Shown piece after piece: positions 26,750 through 36,180 of a stretch of 64,000 bases of DNA (its first letter is position 1; every line of letters begins with the position of its first letter). Below the pieces are notes generated by a model. The model was given only the letters and a program-made list of their open reading frames with translations, ran no database searches and had not been told where the DNA came from. The position numbers were made by a program, and so were the translations under genes. The stretch lies in the NCBI RefSeq assembly GCF_019976755.1, contig NZ_AP023441.1, positions 1,784,501 to 1,848,500 of the forward strand, given 5' to 3'. The stretch comes from Nostoc sp. MS1 (lineage in GTDB: Bacteria; Cyanobacteriota; Cyanobacteriia; Cyanobacteriales; Nostocaceae).

Positions 26750-26983
26750 CTACCACCTTTGATGACCATAGTTAACTCTTTCGCGTTGGATACGCATATC
26801 TTCGAGTAAAAGTTGATATACGCGTTCAGTTAGCTGATTTAATACCAACGAATCATTAAGATATTTATCGGCTGTTTTCCCTACTCCTTCTGCATTGGAT
26901 GCAAACGCCGAACCTGCATATCCAGGTGTACCGCCGATATCACTACTGGGTGTGAAAAAATTTTCCTTTCCAGTTGAGTCCAT
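26750..26983 (-). CDS. small CIS-cluster protein with C-terminal Arg/Trp motif
   Basis: 77 aa, first gene of block B. The N-terminus is Gly/Ser-rich; the C-terminal 30 residues form a likely amphipathic helix (LTERVYQLLLEDMRIQRERV) ending YGHQRW. The same pattern closes the 1182-aa protein three genes downstream (VYYRL...EKERQGIYVGRLPW), so both may dock on one partner. No enzymatic motif. The stop lies 2 bases before the downstream tube gene start. Family not recognised; short proteins of this kind are common in eCIS clusters. Confidence 0.7.
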   Translation of the reverse strand: MDSTGKENFFTPSSDIGGTPGYAGSAFASNAEGVGKTADKYLNDSLVLNQLTERVYQLLLEDMRIQRERVNYGHQRW

Positions 26984-27046
26984 AAACTAAAACTCAAAAT
27001 TAGTTCTAAAATCAAGGCTAAACTTACTGCATGAGAATCAGAACTA

Positions 27047-27088
27047 GCCAAAAGTCGAACTTGATTTTTGCTGTTTTAGACTTTTGGC
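27047..27088. promoter_or_regulatory. perfect 10-bp inverted repeat GCCAAAAGTC...GACTTTTGGC
   Basis: The arms at 27047-27056 and 27079-27088 are exact reverse complements with a 22-bp spacer, placed between the divergent CIS block B (start 26983) and the DUF4157 effector (start 27173). Related single arms occur near 6105, 12999, 19593 and 29311. It is a good candidate operator coordinating structural and cargo genes. Confidence 0.55.
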
Positions 27089-27172
27089 GAATAGTGTGAT
27101 GATGATAATTGCTGTATTCTTATCTCTATACTGGTAAAATATTATTCACTGCTGGAGTATTAGGAGCATAAT

Positions 27173-28900
27173 ATGAGGGAACGTATAGCTCAACGGAAAA
27201 AAACTACTTCCTCTGTCTCCATACCGACTCTCAAACAACCAACACGCGGCTTTGGTTTAGAGTCGTTGAACGCTTCACCGTCAGCAGTGACAGAAGTACA
27301 ACCCATGAATAAGCCTCTGGGTCACGATATTAGCCGTATTGCACTGCATCGTCCCCAAGCAAAACTGACAATTGGCGAGCCTGGAGATTTTTACGAACAA
27401 CAAGCTGATAGTGTAGCGCGGCAGGTCATCCAAAGAATAGCGCAGTCTGGAAATCGCCAGTCTATTCAACGTCAAGAAGCACCAGAGGAAGAAGAATTGC
27501 AGATGAAACCTCTGGACATTAACACCCTGCAACGCCAGCAAGCACCAGAGGAAGAAGAAGAATTGCAAATGAAATCTTTGGACTCTAGCATACTGCAACG
27601 TCAGGAAGTGCCGCAGGAAGAAGAATTGCAAATGAAGCCGATGGTGCAGCGTCAAGGTGGAGGTGAAATGGCGGCTACATCTGACTTGGAAACCTCCATT
27701 AATCAAGCTAGGGGTGGTGGACAGCCACTAGGGAACGATATTAGAGAACCGATGGAACAGGCGTTTGGGGCTGATTTTAGTAAAGTGAAAGTTCACACAG
27801 ATACTCAATCTGACCAGTTGAATAAATCAATTCAGGCGCGTGCTTTTACAACAGGGCAGGATGTGTTCTTTCGCCAGGGAGAATATAATCCAGGGAGTCG
27901 GGGCGGTCAGGAGTTGTTGGCGCATGAGTTAACCCATGTTGTGCAGCAGAATGGGGGGGCGGTGCAGCGATCGCCTAGCTCTCTTACGCCATACCCGCAA
28001 CAACCCGGTATGTTGGTAAATCGATTAACTTCAACATCAGTTGGCAAACTGGCAAATGACTATACCATAAACCAAAAAACAACGGCGGAAAGTGGCAACA
28101 AGATAGCTATGAAACCGAGCTTGCCATTGATCAAGGCGAATAATCAGGGGAGTAGGGGAGGAGAGATTGTCATCAATTGTGCTGAACGTCGAGTGACGAC
28201 TTTCGATAAGCGAGAAAAGAACTGGGTAGCTAGTATGGAGATCATAGACAGTGATGACCCACATAACTATGTTCACTTATCTCGCAGTACAGTTGATAAC
28301 GAGAAGGTAATAAACGAGAGTGTAGCTAAAGCTCAAGGACTGAAGCCCGTGCCAGGGAAGAACGCAAAGAGTATAAAAACAGAAACCTTGGAGTCTGGGG
28401 ATGCACCATTTGACCGTACAAATTATACAGAGAATAACAACGTACACATAACACTAGAAGGGAGATATAAAAAGGTATTGAGTAAAGTTGCAAAAGAAGG
28501 GTTTGGGATCGAGGATGTAAAGGGAGGAAGCCCAGTTACAGAGTATGATAATCTCAACTACGCGCGTGGAACGGCATTAGATGAACGCACTATCCAGACA
28601 AGGATCACTGAAGAGGCTGGCAAAGCGAAGACTAATGCGGATGCCAATATAAAGGAATCATGGAAAGAAATTGTGACAGACGTGAAAAAGCAATACAAAG
28701 GCGATAAAGATAAGATAAATAAGGAAATCGACAGGCTGAAGCCTGAACATCAAGGTATGCACAATGACCGACAAAATTCGATAACAGCAATAGAACAAGG
28801 AACATTGAATTTGACAAATAATCTGATAGCGAGCGTACCAGCTTTAACAGATATGCAAGCTAAAGGAACGTTGGTGCAATATCATGGAAATTGGACATAA
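27173..28900 (+). CDS. DUF4157 CIS effector 1
   Basis: 575 aa; the ATG at 27173 has AGGAG at good spacing. Residues 1-45 are the leader (MRERIAQRKKT, LKQPTRGFGLE) shared with the effector at 29411; 60-90 hold QAKLTIGEPGDFYEQQADSVA; 98-160 hold three units of RQEAPEEEELQMKPL; 182-266 form DUF4157, with HELTH (251-255) as an HExxH zinc-metalloprotease-like motif and the end QQNGGAVQR. The C-terminal 290 residues are unlike anything I recognise and should be the toxic part (charged, helical, no clear catalytic motif). DUF4157 is the commonest eCIS cargo marker. The motif does not prove protease activity in the particle. No immunity protein is obvious. Confidence 0.85.
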   Translation: MRERIAQRKKTTSSVSIPTLKQPTRGFGLESLNASPSAVTEVQPMNKPLGHDISRIALHRPQAKLTIGEPGDFYEQQADSVARQVIQRIAQSGNRQSIQRQEAPEEEELQMKPLDINTLQRQQAPEEEEELQMKSLDSSILQRQEVPQEEELQMKPMVQRQGGGEMAATSDLETSINQARGGGQPLGNDIREPMEQAFGADFSKVKVHTDTQSDQLNKSIQARAFTTGQDVFFRQGEYNPGSRGGQELLAHELTHVVQQNGGAVQRSPSSLTPYPQQPGMLVNRLTSTSVGKLANDYTINQKTTAESGNKIAMKPSLPLIKANNQGSRGGEIVINCAERRVTTFDKREKNWVASMEIIDSDDPHNYVHLSRSTVDNEKVINESVAKAQGLKPVPGKNAKSIKTETLESGDAPFDRTNYTENNNVHITLEGRYKKVLSKVAKEGFGIEDVKGGSPVTEYDNLNYARGTALDERTIQTRITEEAGKAKTNADANIKESWKEIVTDVKKQYKGDKDKINKEIDRLKPEHQGMHNDRQNSITAIEQGTLNLTNNLIASVPALTDMQAKGTLVQYHGNWT

Positions 28901-28903
28901 TAA

Positions 28904-28995
28904 ACCAACCGACGCGGGGTTTCGGTTTAGATTTGCCTGAAACTTCACCCACAGCAGTTCCCGAAACCGAACTGCTGGAAAACCCCAGTGCGATC
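28904..28995 (+). pseudogene. remnant of a DUF4157 effector leader
   Basis: Starting four bases after the effector 1 stop, about 90 bp translate as QPTRGFGLDLPETSPTAVP, almost identical in DNA and protein to residues 21-50 of the effector at 29411. Homology then ends at a HIP1 site. The fragment has no start codon. It is the scar of an ancestral effector gene lost by recombination or insertion. Confidence 0.75.
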
Positions 28996-29033
28996 GCCTG
29001 CTTTTTGTATGATTATAAGAGAGTTAGCCACCC

Positions 29034-29294
29034 TTAAAAATCGATGCGACTATAGATTTCAGCCAGAGGAATTTCTACATTTAAACTGTGCAGTGCGATC
29101 GCTTGCTGGATATCAGAATAAACTTGCCATGACCAGCGATAGCTACTTTGATGATCCTGATTATAATATTGCTCAATGTAAGGTTCAGTTTGACTCACCA
29201 GCACATATTCACAAAAGCTGGCAACAGAGCGATATTTTCTGAACTTTTCACCTCGGTCATAGGCTTCAGTAGAGGAGCCTGGATGATTTGTGTG
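29034..29294 (-). pseudogene. Uma2-family (DUF820) nuclease C-terminal fragment
   Basis: On the minus strand this stretch reads SSTEAYDRGEKFRKYRSVAS, then EYVLVSQTEPYIEQY and a C-terminal LAEIYSRIDF before TAA. These match the C-terminal half of Uma2/DUF820 PD-(D/E)XK proteins, abundant in cyanobacteria. The N-terminal half is missing (in-frame stop near 29292), so it is a dead fragment in the effector region, supporting past rearrangement. Confidence 0.7.
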
Positions 29295-29310
29295 CGATGG
29301 CTATAATTTA

Positions 29311-29324
29311 GACTTTAGGCGAAT
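29311..29324. promoter_or_regulatory. GACTTTAGGCGAAT motif upstream of effector 2
   Basis: About 90 bp before the start at 29411. The flanks also resemble the region upstream of effector 1 (GACTTTTGGCGAATAG, same distance), suggesting a duplicated promoter. Confidence 0.45.
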
Positions 29325-29410
29325 TGTGTTGTGAGAGCGATCGCAATATCCTAGTTGTTTATAGTGGCAAGGTATTGTCTAACTGCTGCTTGGGTATCAG
29401 GAGAATCATT

Positions 29411-32400
29411 ATGAGAGAACAGGTAGGTCAGGGTAAGAAAACCACCACTATCTCAGTACCCACACTCAAACAACCGACGCGCGGTTTCGGTTTAGATTCG
29501 CCTGAAACCTCACCCGCAGCAGTTCCTGAAACCGAACTCCTCGAAAAACCTCCAGGCCACGACATTAGTAAAATTTCCCTGCGTCCCCAAGCAAAACTCT
29601 CAATTAGCCAGCCAGGAGACTTTTACGAACAGCAAGCCGATAGCATAGCCCAGCAGGTGATGCGAAAAATCGCCCAACCTGCGCGTCAGTATGTGCAACC
29701 TCAGCAAATGCCAGAGGAAGAGGAAAAATTGCAAATGAAACCTCTGGCTAATTTTGTCACGCCTTTGGTGCAACGCCAACAAGCGCCAGAGGAAGAGGAA
29801 TTACAGATGAAGGCTGTAGATAATTCCTCTGCTTCCCTACTACAACGTCAACAAGCGTCGCAGGAAGAAGAGGAATTACAGATGAAGCCGATGGTGCAGC
29901 ATCGTCTAAGTGGAATGACTGCGACATCAGATTTAGAAACTTCCATTCAACAGTCACGAGGTAGTGGACAGCCGCTTGCAGACGATATCAAACAACCAAT
30001 GGAGCAAGCATTTGGGGCTGATTTTGATACGGTACATATTCATACTGATGCTCAGTCTGACAAACTAAACAAATCTATACAAGCGCGTGCCTTTACCACA
30101 GGGCAAGATATCTTCTTCCGCCAGGGCGAATATTCACCAGGAAGTAATTCAGGCAAGGAATTACTAGCCCATGAATTGACCCATGTGATCCAGCAAAATG
30201 GCGGTGCTGTACAGCGTAAATCTCTTCATCTAGCACCAAAAGAAAACAAACTCCAAACAAAATATACTGCGGATTCTGGGCAAGCCATCCAAATGCGGGA
30301 GAGTTCGCAAAAACCAACCGAGGAGACAGAAAACAAAACAAATGCAGTAGAAGTTAAAACGGATACAAGAAGCCAAGAACAACAAAATCAGCCCCCGACA
30401 CAAAAGCAGCAAGCTGTATCCACTCCACCAGCAGATGGAGGGGATACAGCAACAGACCCACCCCCTACAAAAAAACGTGATGCGGTAGTAGGGTCTGCTC
30501 AAAATCAATCTGCAACTGGGGAACAAGCTAAGGGTAATCAAGAAAACCAGCCAGAGTCAAAAGATGATAAATCTGCAACTGGGAAACAAGTAAGTCCACA
30601 GTCCCAACCAGAGCCGAAAGATACTAAAGCTAATTCTCAAAAAATAAATTCTCAAGCGCAAAGTCAAGGTAAACCTGGATTACCTAAAGTCAAGACAAAT
30701 CAAGCAGCAGGAAATTTACCTGCGTCAAATGTAGCTGGTAAAGCTGGTGCTATACCTGAGACACCACAAGGTAATGAAGCTGTGGCTGGTGATGGCGAAA
30801 AGGCTCCAGCTTCCCCCGAAGAAGACCCAGCCTTTCAAGCGGTAGTTAACACAACTAAAGAAGTTGCACATCAAAAGAAAAAACACGGGCCTGCTGATAA
30901 AAAAGCAGGGGAAGCGCAAGCAGCAGCCGAACCTCCTAGTAATGAAGTAGATAGTAAGGCTCAAGCTAATCAAGTTGGTGAGATGGAAAAAACCCAGACT
31001 CCAGCATTTGATGCAGCAGCTTTCAAAGCCAAATTGATGCAGCGAATTGCTGACATGGCTCCTAAAACCTTAGAGGAGGCTGACAACTTTAAAAATAACA
31101 ACCAGCTTGACTCAGTTAAAGGTGAGTTGAGTGGTCAGGTTAAAGAAGGACAGAAAGCTACTCAAGAACCGTTAGCAGAGAAGACCAAAGAAAAACCAGA
31201 CACTAGCGGTATTGAAGCGAAACAAGTAACGCCACTGTCAAAAACTGACCCAGGCAAACCGCCATCAGGTGTAGGTGCAAATCAAGCCGCACCTAAATCG
31301 AAAGGACAAGGTGAAGTAGAAGCACCACTGCAAGCCGATAGTCAGAAAATTGAGCAGCAGATGAGTGAGGCGGATGTTACCGAGGAGCAGTTAGCTAAGT
31401 CTAACGAACCAGAGTTTCAAGGAGCGCTGGCAGCTAAGAAAGATGCACAAACCAGCGCTGTAGAAGCACCGCCTAAATATCGCCTACAAGAACAAGCTAT
31501 TCTGAAAACGGCTCAAGCTACGGCGGAAACTACAGTTAAACAACATCTGGATGCAATGCACAATACCCGTAGTCAAAATTTGGGTCAGGTAGCAGACCAT
31601 CAGGTGGGAGCCAAAGGTAAGGATGAGCAAGCCAGGGCAAAAGTTGCAGGCGATATTAACAAAATTTATGAGAATACTAAGGTTAAGGTTGAGAAAAGCC
31701 TCAGTGAATTAGACGGTCAAGTCATCCAAGCCTTTGATAGTGGTGCGGCCGAGGCGAAGAAAGCCTTTGAGGATTATGTCGGCAAGCGGATGGATGATTA
31801 TAAGAGCGATCGCTACAGTGGTTTTTGGGGGCCTGGAAAATGGCTGAAAGATAAATTGTTTGGTATGCCATCAGAGGTGAACGCTTTCTATGAAGAAGGT
31901 CGCAATCTTTACATCAAACAAATGGATGGGGTGATCAACAACGTTGTCGCCATTATCAGTAAAGGTCTGACCCAAGCCAAAGCGGAAATTGCCTCTGGTA
32001 AGCAGGAAATTCAGAACTACATCAACAAATTACCCCAAGACCTGAAAGGAGTTGGTCAAAAAGCAGCCGCAGATATTGAAAGTAAATTTGCCGAGTTAGA
32101 GCAGACTGTTGACAGCAAGCAAGATGAGCTAATTGATACCCTAGCCCAGAAGTATAAAGAAAATCTGGATGCTGTGGATGCCCGCATTGAAGAGATGAAA
32201 GCGGCAAATCAAGGTTTGGTGCAGAAAGCTTTAGACTTCATTGTCGGCGTGATCAAAACGATCATTGAATTGACAAAAATGCTGCTTCAGGTATTAGCTA
32301 GAGTTGCTAGTGTAGTCGGGCAAATCCTCAAAGACCCGATAGGCTTCCTGGGAAATTTAATCCAGGCGGTGAAGCAAGGCTTCCTCAACTTTATGAAGAA

Positions 32401-34849
32401 TATCGGCAAGTACCTCCAAGCAGGATTAATTGGCTGGCTGACTGGGACTATGGCAGCAAGTGGACTTCAAATTCCAGAAAATCTTGACATCAAAGGGATT
32501 TTTAGCGTAGCAATGCAGCTTTTGGGCTTTACCTATGAAGTAATTCGCGCCCAAGCTGTGAAACGATTGGGTGAGAAGAAAGTTAGCCGGATGGAGCAAA
32601 GTGTTGAGGTATTTAGAGTCTTAGCTAGTCAGGGAATAGCTGGGATGTGGCAGTTTGTGCAAGACAGAATTGGCGACCTCAATACCTTGGTAATTGAACC
32701 TATCAAGAACTTCGTCATTGAGAAAGTGATTACAGCAGGTATTGAGTGGATTTTGAGCCTACTAACACCAGCCTCAGCCTTCATTAAAGCAGCGAAGGCG
32801 ATTTATGAGATTGTCAAATTCTTTATCGAACGCGCCGGGCAGATTGCTGATTTAATTAATGCCATACTGGATGCAATTGGGGCGATCGCTGCTGGTTCAC
32901 TTGACCAAGCAATCAAAGGTGTGGAAAATGCCCTAGCTAAATCTTTACCTGTAGTCATCAGTTTCCTAGCAAGTCTTTTAGGCTTAGGTGGAATAGCTGG
33001 TAAGATTCAAGCCATCTTCCAAAAACTGCGCAAACCCGTGGAGAAAGCAGTTGATTGGATCATCGATAAAGGTACGAAAGCGTTTAAGAAAATTGGTAAC
33101 AAGTTTAAAAATAGTAAGTTAGGTAAGAAAGCTGGCAAGCTGAAAGATTCAGCTAAGGAAAAATACAAAGCTGGTAAGCAGTGGGTTGAAGATAAGAAGG
33201 AAGCTGGTAAGAATTGGGTTAATGATCAGAAAGCAGCCACTTTTGCTGGTGAAGATAAGCGCACACAAGAACAGAAGTCAACCGATTTAAAAGCTGCACT
33301 CAAGGAAGCAGAAAAGATTGGTGATAATGACAAATTATCTCTAAAAGAAGTGAATAACCGCATCAAAGTTATCAAGAGCAACTACCGAATGCAATATCTC
33401 AAGCTAGTTGTTGATAAACATACAAACGATGGAGATATCATTCACTTTGAAGGAAAAATTAATCCTGAAGGTCAATCAAACCAGGTCGAAAATAAGAACA
33501 ATGAAGAAGATGAAGGCAGATTTGATAAACTGCTGTATGAATCTCTGAAGCAAGTTTCTAACACCTATTATAAAGGTTATACCAAAGTTGATATTCGCAC
33601 TGGTAAAGCACGACAATTATCAGGATTAACAGATCCTCGCACTACTTCTACGACAGAAAATCCCACAACTGAGACATCAAAAAGAAATCGGAAATTGCTT
33701 GAAAGTTCCAGAGCTAATCAAAGTCAGGAAACTGGAAAATCAGCCGGTGTCATAAATCCTCGTGGTGCTGCTATCGAAAACCCAACTGCTGAGACACCAC
33801 AGAGAGATCGTGAATTACTAGAACGTTCCAGAGCTGATAGAGAAGAAACAATCAAACAAGAAGGTAATAAAATTCATCAAGAATTAGCTAAAGCACAGAT
33901 AGCTTATTCTGTAGCCAGTCAAGCAGAATTTTATCCCAGTAATACTTTTAAAGTTGGTGCAGGAGATTTCTTTGTTTGCCAGGTGAATAATTACTATATC
34001 GTACCTACATCTAAAGCAAATCCAATATACGACTACTATTTGAAATCTGCTAGCGGTGATACCTACAAACAAACTAGGTCATTATTACAAAAGAGACTCA
34101 AAGACTTACAAGGCGAAAAAGCAAAAGCTGAGAAAGCAATCGAAGTCATTCAACAAAATGAGAAAATTGCTGCTGAAGATAAAACAGACAAAATCAAAGA
34201 TAAAGAAAAGTTAATTGAGCGGATTCAACAAGATTACACTGCCATAGAGAGTGCGAGAAACCCTAGTACCATGCTGAATATCTGTAAAGAACTAATCCAA
34301 AATAAGAAGATTACAGGTTTAAACTTGAGTACCAAAGCAAAAGTTGGAGTTCCCCGTGAATTAACAAGTAAATATGATTATGGTAGTAATCCTGTATCTG
34401 TTAAACAAGCTAAAGAGTTTTATAAGAATTTTCCCAGTAGCATCACAGGTACATCCAATCAGGAAACAGTATTTGTCGCATCAGTTGTTGCCGAACCATC
34501 GCGGCATTCTGTAGCACATATTACCAATATGTTGTCACTTGATGAGAGAAGTAAAGGCTTTAAAGATGAGAATGAAAATGTCTTCCAACATCTTTCCATG
34601 TCTCAAGCCGAGAGCGATCCTAATCCTAGAGATGTGAAACCAGAGGAACTTGATTCTCGGCTGAATCATGAAGGTAAAAGAGCAATTGTAACAAGTAGAG
34701 ATTTATCCGCAGTCAAAGATAAGAATCCCAAACTATACCAAGATTTACGCAAACTCTTTGCAGATCATAAATCTGATAAAGATGAAAGTATTGTGAGCAA
34801 ATTTAGTGATGCTATTATCAAATATCTTGATTTGCCTAACAACGGTTAA
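29411..34849 (+). CDS. giant DUF4157 CIS effector 2 with hydrophobic helical domain
   Basis: About 1812 aa from the ATG at 29411, after AGGAGAATCATT; a longer start at 29324 adds unrelated residues. Order: leader (1-45); QAKLSISQPGDFYEQQADSIA; three EEEELQMK repeats (about 98-165); DUF4157 with HELTH (254-258); Gln/Glu/Pro-rich linker (270-700); helical region; strongly hydrophobic helices at about 930-1230 (IVGVIKTIIELTKMLLQVLA, GLIGWLTGTMAAS, VVISFLASLLGLGGIAG) that could insert in membranes; a Lys-rich stretch; coiled segments; a C-terminal domain to 1812 with ETVFVASVVAEPSRHSVAHI, family not recognised. A YbjN-like gene begins 2 bp after the stop. Probably a large, multi-domain membrane-active cargo. 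Confidence 0.85.
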   Translation: MREQVGQGKKTTTISVPTLKQPTRGFGLDSPETSPAAVPETELLEKPPGHDISKISLRPQAKLSISQPGDFYEQQADSIAQQVMRKIAQPARQYVQPQQMPEEEEKLQMKPLANFVTPLVQRQQAPEEEELQMKAVDNSSASLLQRQQASQEEEELQMKPMVQHRLSGMTATSDLETSIQQSRGSGQPLADDIKQPMEQAFGADFDTVHIHTDAQSDKLNKSIQARAFTTGQDIFFRQGEYSPGSNSGKELLAHELTHVIQQNGGAVQRKSLHLAPKENKLQTKYTADSGQAIQMRESSQKPTEETENKTNAVEVKTDTRSQEQQNQPPTQKQQAVSTPPADGGDTATDPPPTKKRDAVVGSAQNQSATGEQAKGNQENQPESKDDKSATGKQVSPQSQPEPKDTKANSQKINSQAQSQGKPGLPKVKTNQAAGNLPASNVAGKAGAIPETPQGNEAVAGDGEKAPASPEEDPAFQAVVNTTKEVAHQKKKHGPADKKAGEAQAAAEPPSNEVDSKAQANQVGEMEKTQTPAFDAAAFKAKLMQRIADMAPKTLEEADNFKNNNQLDSVKGELSGQVKEGQKATQEPLAEKTKEKPDTSGIEAKQVTPLSKTDPGKPPSGVGANQAAPKSKGQGEVEAPLQADSQKIEQQMSEADVTEEQLAKSNEPEFQGALAAKKDAQTSAVEAPPKYRLQEQAILKTAQATAETTVKQHLDAMHNTRSQNLGQVADHQVGAKGKDEQARAKVAGDINKIYENTKVKVEKSLSELDGQVIQAFDSGAAEAKKAFEDYVGKRMDDYKSDRYSGFWGPGKWLKDKLFGMPSEVNAFYEEGRNLYIKQMDGVINNVVAIISKGLTQAKAEIASGKQEIQNYINKLPQDLKGVGQKAAADIESKFAELEQTVDSKQDELIDTLAQKYKENLDAVDARIEEMKAANQGLVQKALDFIVGVIKTIIELTKMLLQVLARVASVVGQILKDPIGFLGNLIQAVKQGFLNFMKNIGKYLQAGLIGWLTGTMAASGLQIPENLDIKGIFSVAMQLLGFTYEVIRAQAVKRLGEKKVSRMEQSVEVFRVLASQGIAGMWQFVQDRIGDLNTLVIEPIKNFVIEKVITAGIEWILSLLTPASAFIKAAKAIYEIVKFFIERAGQIADLINAILDAIGAIAAGSLDQAIKGVENALAKSLPVVISFLASLLGLGGIAGKIQAIFQKLRKPVEKAVDWIIDKGTKAFKKIGNKFKNSKLGKKAGKLKDSAKEKYKAGKQWVEDKKEAGKNWVNDQKAATFAGEDKRTQEQKSTDLKAALKEAEKIGDNDKLSLKEVNNRIKVIKSNYRMQYLKLVVDKHTNDGDIIHFEGKINPEGQSNQVENKNNEEDEGRFDKLLYESLKQVSNTYYKGYTKVDIRTGKARQLSGLTDPRTTSTTENPTTETSKRNRKLLESSRANQSQETGKSAGVINPRGAAIENPTAETPQRDRELLERSRADREETIKQEGNKIHQELAKAQIAYSVASQAEFYPSNTFKVGAGDFFVCQVNNYYIVPTSKANPIYDYYLKSASGDTYKQTRSLLQKRLKDLQGEKAKAEKAIEVIQQNEKIAAEDKTDKIKDKEKLIERIQQDYTAIESARNPSTMLNICKELIQNKKITGLNLSTKAKVGVPRELTSKYDYGSNPVSVKQAKEFYKNFPSSITGTSNQETVFVASVVAEPSRHSVAHITNMLSLDERSKGFKDENENVFQHLSMSQAESDPNPRDVKPEELDSRLNHEGKRAIVTSRDLSAVKDKNPKLYQDLRKLFADHKSDKDESIVSKFSDAIIKYLDLPNNG

Positions 34850-34851
34850 TT

Positions 34852-35310
34852 ATGAATCAAATTTATGATATACATTTTATAATGTCTGCTTTACAGGAAG
34901 CTGGTTGGCAACCAACACAAACAGATAATTATTGGTTATTAATTCCTATAGAGACAAGTCAAAGAGAATTTTTTATCTCTTTTTACTGTCAAGACGAGCA
35001 TAAAATGTTGTCTGTTAAGGGGAATATTCCTTTATTGATACCAGAAGAGAAAGAATCTATAATTCTAGAATTTATCAATTATGCAAATTATCGCATTCCC
35101 ATTGGTAATCTAGAATTAGATATAAATAGTAGACAAGTATATTTTAGAATTGGTCTGTTTTTTGAGAACGTTCAATTAAATACTCAAATAGTACACAATC
35201 TTACTCAAGAAGTTTATCAAGGAGTGCAAGATTTCTGGTTATCAATTCCAGCAATTTTAGAAGAGGGTATGTCCATAGAGGGCGCATTTCAACAAGCCAA
35301 CCTCAACTAA
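34852..35310 (+). CDS. YbjN/type III chaperone-like protein A
   Basis: 152 aa. It has the alternating strand pattern of the YbjN family (LISFYCQDEH-like, NIPLLIPEEKESIILEFI, NYRIPIGNLELDINSRQVYFRIG), a fold related to type III secretion chaperones. It begins two bases after the giant effector stop, so it is translationally coupled to it, a pattern of a dedicated chaperone. Function inferred. Paralogues follow at 35335 and 37351. Confidence 0.7.
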   Translation: MNQIYDIHFIMSALQEAGWQPTQTDNYWLLIPIETSQREFFISFYCQDEHKMLSVKGNIPLLIPEEKESIILEFINYANYRIPIGNLELDINSRQVYFRIGLFFENVQLNTQIVHNLTQEVYQGVQDFWLSIPAILEEGMSIEGAFQQANLN

Positions 35311-35334
35311 ATAATTTAGGAAGATGCAGGGCTT

Positions 35335-35742
35335 ATGGAAGAAGAAATTTTACAAGCTTTAAAAACAGAAGATTGGAATTTAGAAAAGGCTAACAATGGT
35401 CTATATCACACTCGCTATCAGGGGCAAAATGCTGAATTAATAGTTCATCTGAATATTATGAATTTAGATAAATATATTATACTAGCGATTGCTTACCTAC
35501 CTATCAAAGTTACGAAGTCTGAAAACGAGCGAATCGCAAGATGCCTCAATCAGTTAAATCTGACAACCTTTTTTGGCAGTTTTGAGTTGAATTATACTAC
35601 TGGAGAAATTGCTTTTCGTACTGGTATATTCTACTTTAATACAGAGTTACAAATGCCTATGATTGTTAATTGTCTCGATGCTGCGGCTTACGCTGCTGAT
35701 ATGGATTACCCATCTATCTTAGAAAAAGTTAGGTATAACTGA
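35335..35742 (+). CDS. YbjN/type III chaperone-like protein B
   Basis: 135 aa. It shares the NxFFGSFELNYTTGEIAFRTG pattern (compare NLELDINSRQVYFRIG in protein A) and a similar N-terminal strand set (EDWNLEKANNGLYHTRY). It is 24 bp downstream of protein A with AGGAAG nearby, so it is probably in the same transcript. Together with A it may form a chaperone heterodimer for effector 2; this is inference. Confidence 0.68.
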   Translation: MEEEILQALKTEDWNLEKANNGLYHTRYQGQNAELIVHLNIMNLDKYIILAIAYLPIKVTKSENERIARCLNQLNLTTFFGSFELNYTTGEIAFRTGIFYFNTELQMPMIVNCLDAAAYAADMDYPSILEKVRYN

Positions 35743-35892
35743 GCATAACATCACGCTGAAGCTAGGAATAGCGATACAAGTGAATATAAAGTCTGATCAC
35801 TCGATACTCATTTGACAATGTAATAATTGGTGGAGCGATCGCTATTCTAGCACTGTCATGGTGGTTAAAAATCAAGTATAAATTTATCGCCA

Positions 35893-36159
35893 ATGTTATC
35901 ACAAAGTGCTAGCCATCAAATAAACAACGAAGTAACCTTTCTCGACTCCGCCCAATCTCCCTTAGTTGTTTGTGCTGTTAATCTCACTTTCACAACAAAA
36001 AATAATGAACTCCTTGATTGTCGCCTCACCCTCCAAGTTACACCACAACTCTACAACCGTATCGAAACTGAAGAGTTATTCAACCTCAAACCAGGTATCT
36101 ACAACTTTGAACAAGTAAATTTCCTGCATGACACTAATATTACTATAGAAACTAAGTAG
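35893..36159 (+). CDS. 88-aa hypothetical protein
   Basis: 88 residues, no signal peptide or membrane segment, predicted beta-rich (VVCAVNLTFTT, LTLQVTPQLYNRIE, GIYNFEQVNF). There is no clear ribosome site. It lies between the YbjN-like genes and the IS630 element and may be part of the chaperone/effector unit. Family not recognised. Confidence 0.5.
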   Translation: MLSQSASHQINNEVTFLDSAQSPLVVCAVNLTFTTKNNELLDCRLTLQVTPQLYNRIETEELFNLKPGIYNFEQVNFLHDTNITIETK

Positions 36160-36180
36160 AACAAGGTGAAAAAACCAAAG

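Noticed and set aside
27173..28900. Calling the DUF4157 proteins active metalloproteases
   Set aside because: HELTH is present, but the domain is common to eCIS cargo with varied toxins, and activity is not shown by the sequence.
28988..29242. 84-aa plus-strand frame
   Set aside because: It is antisense to the Uma2 remnant, which has recognisable family motifs.
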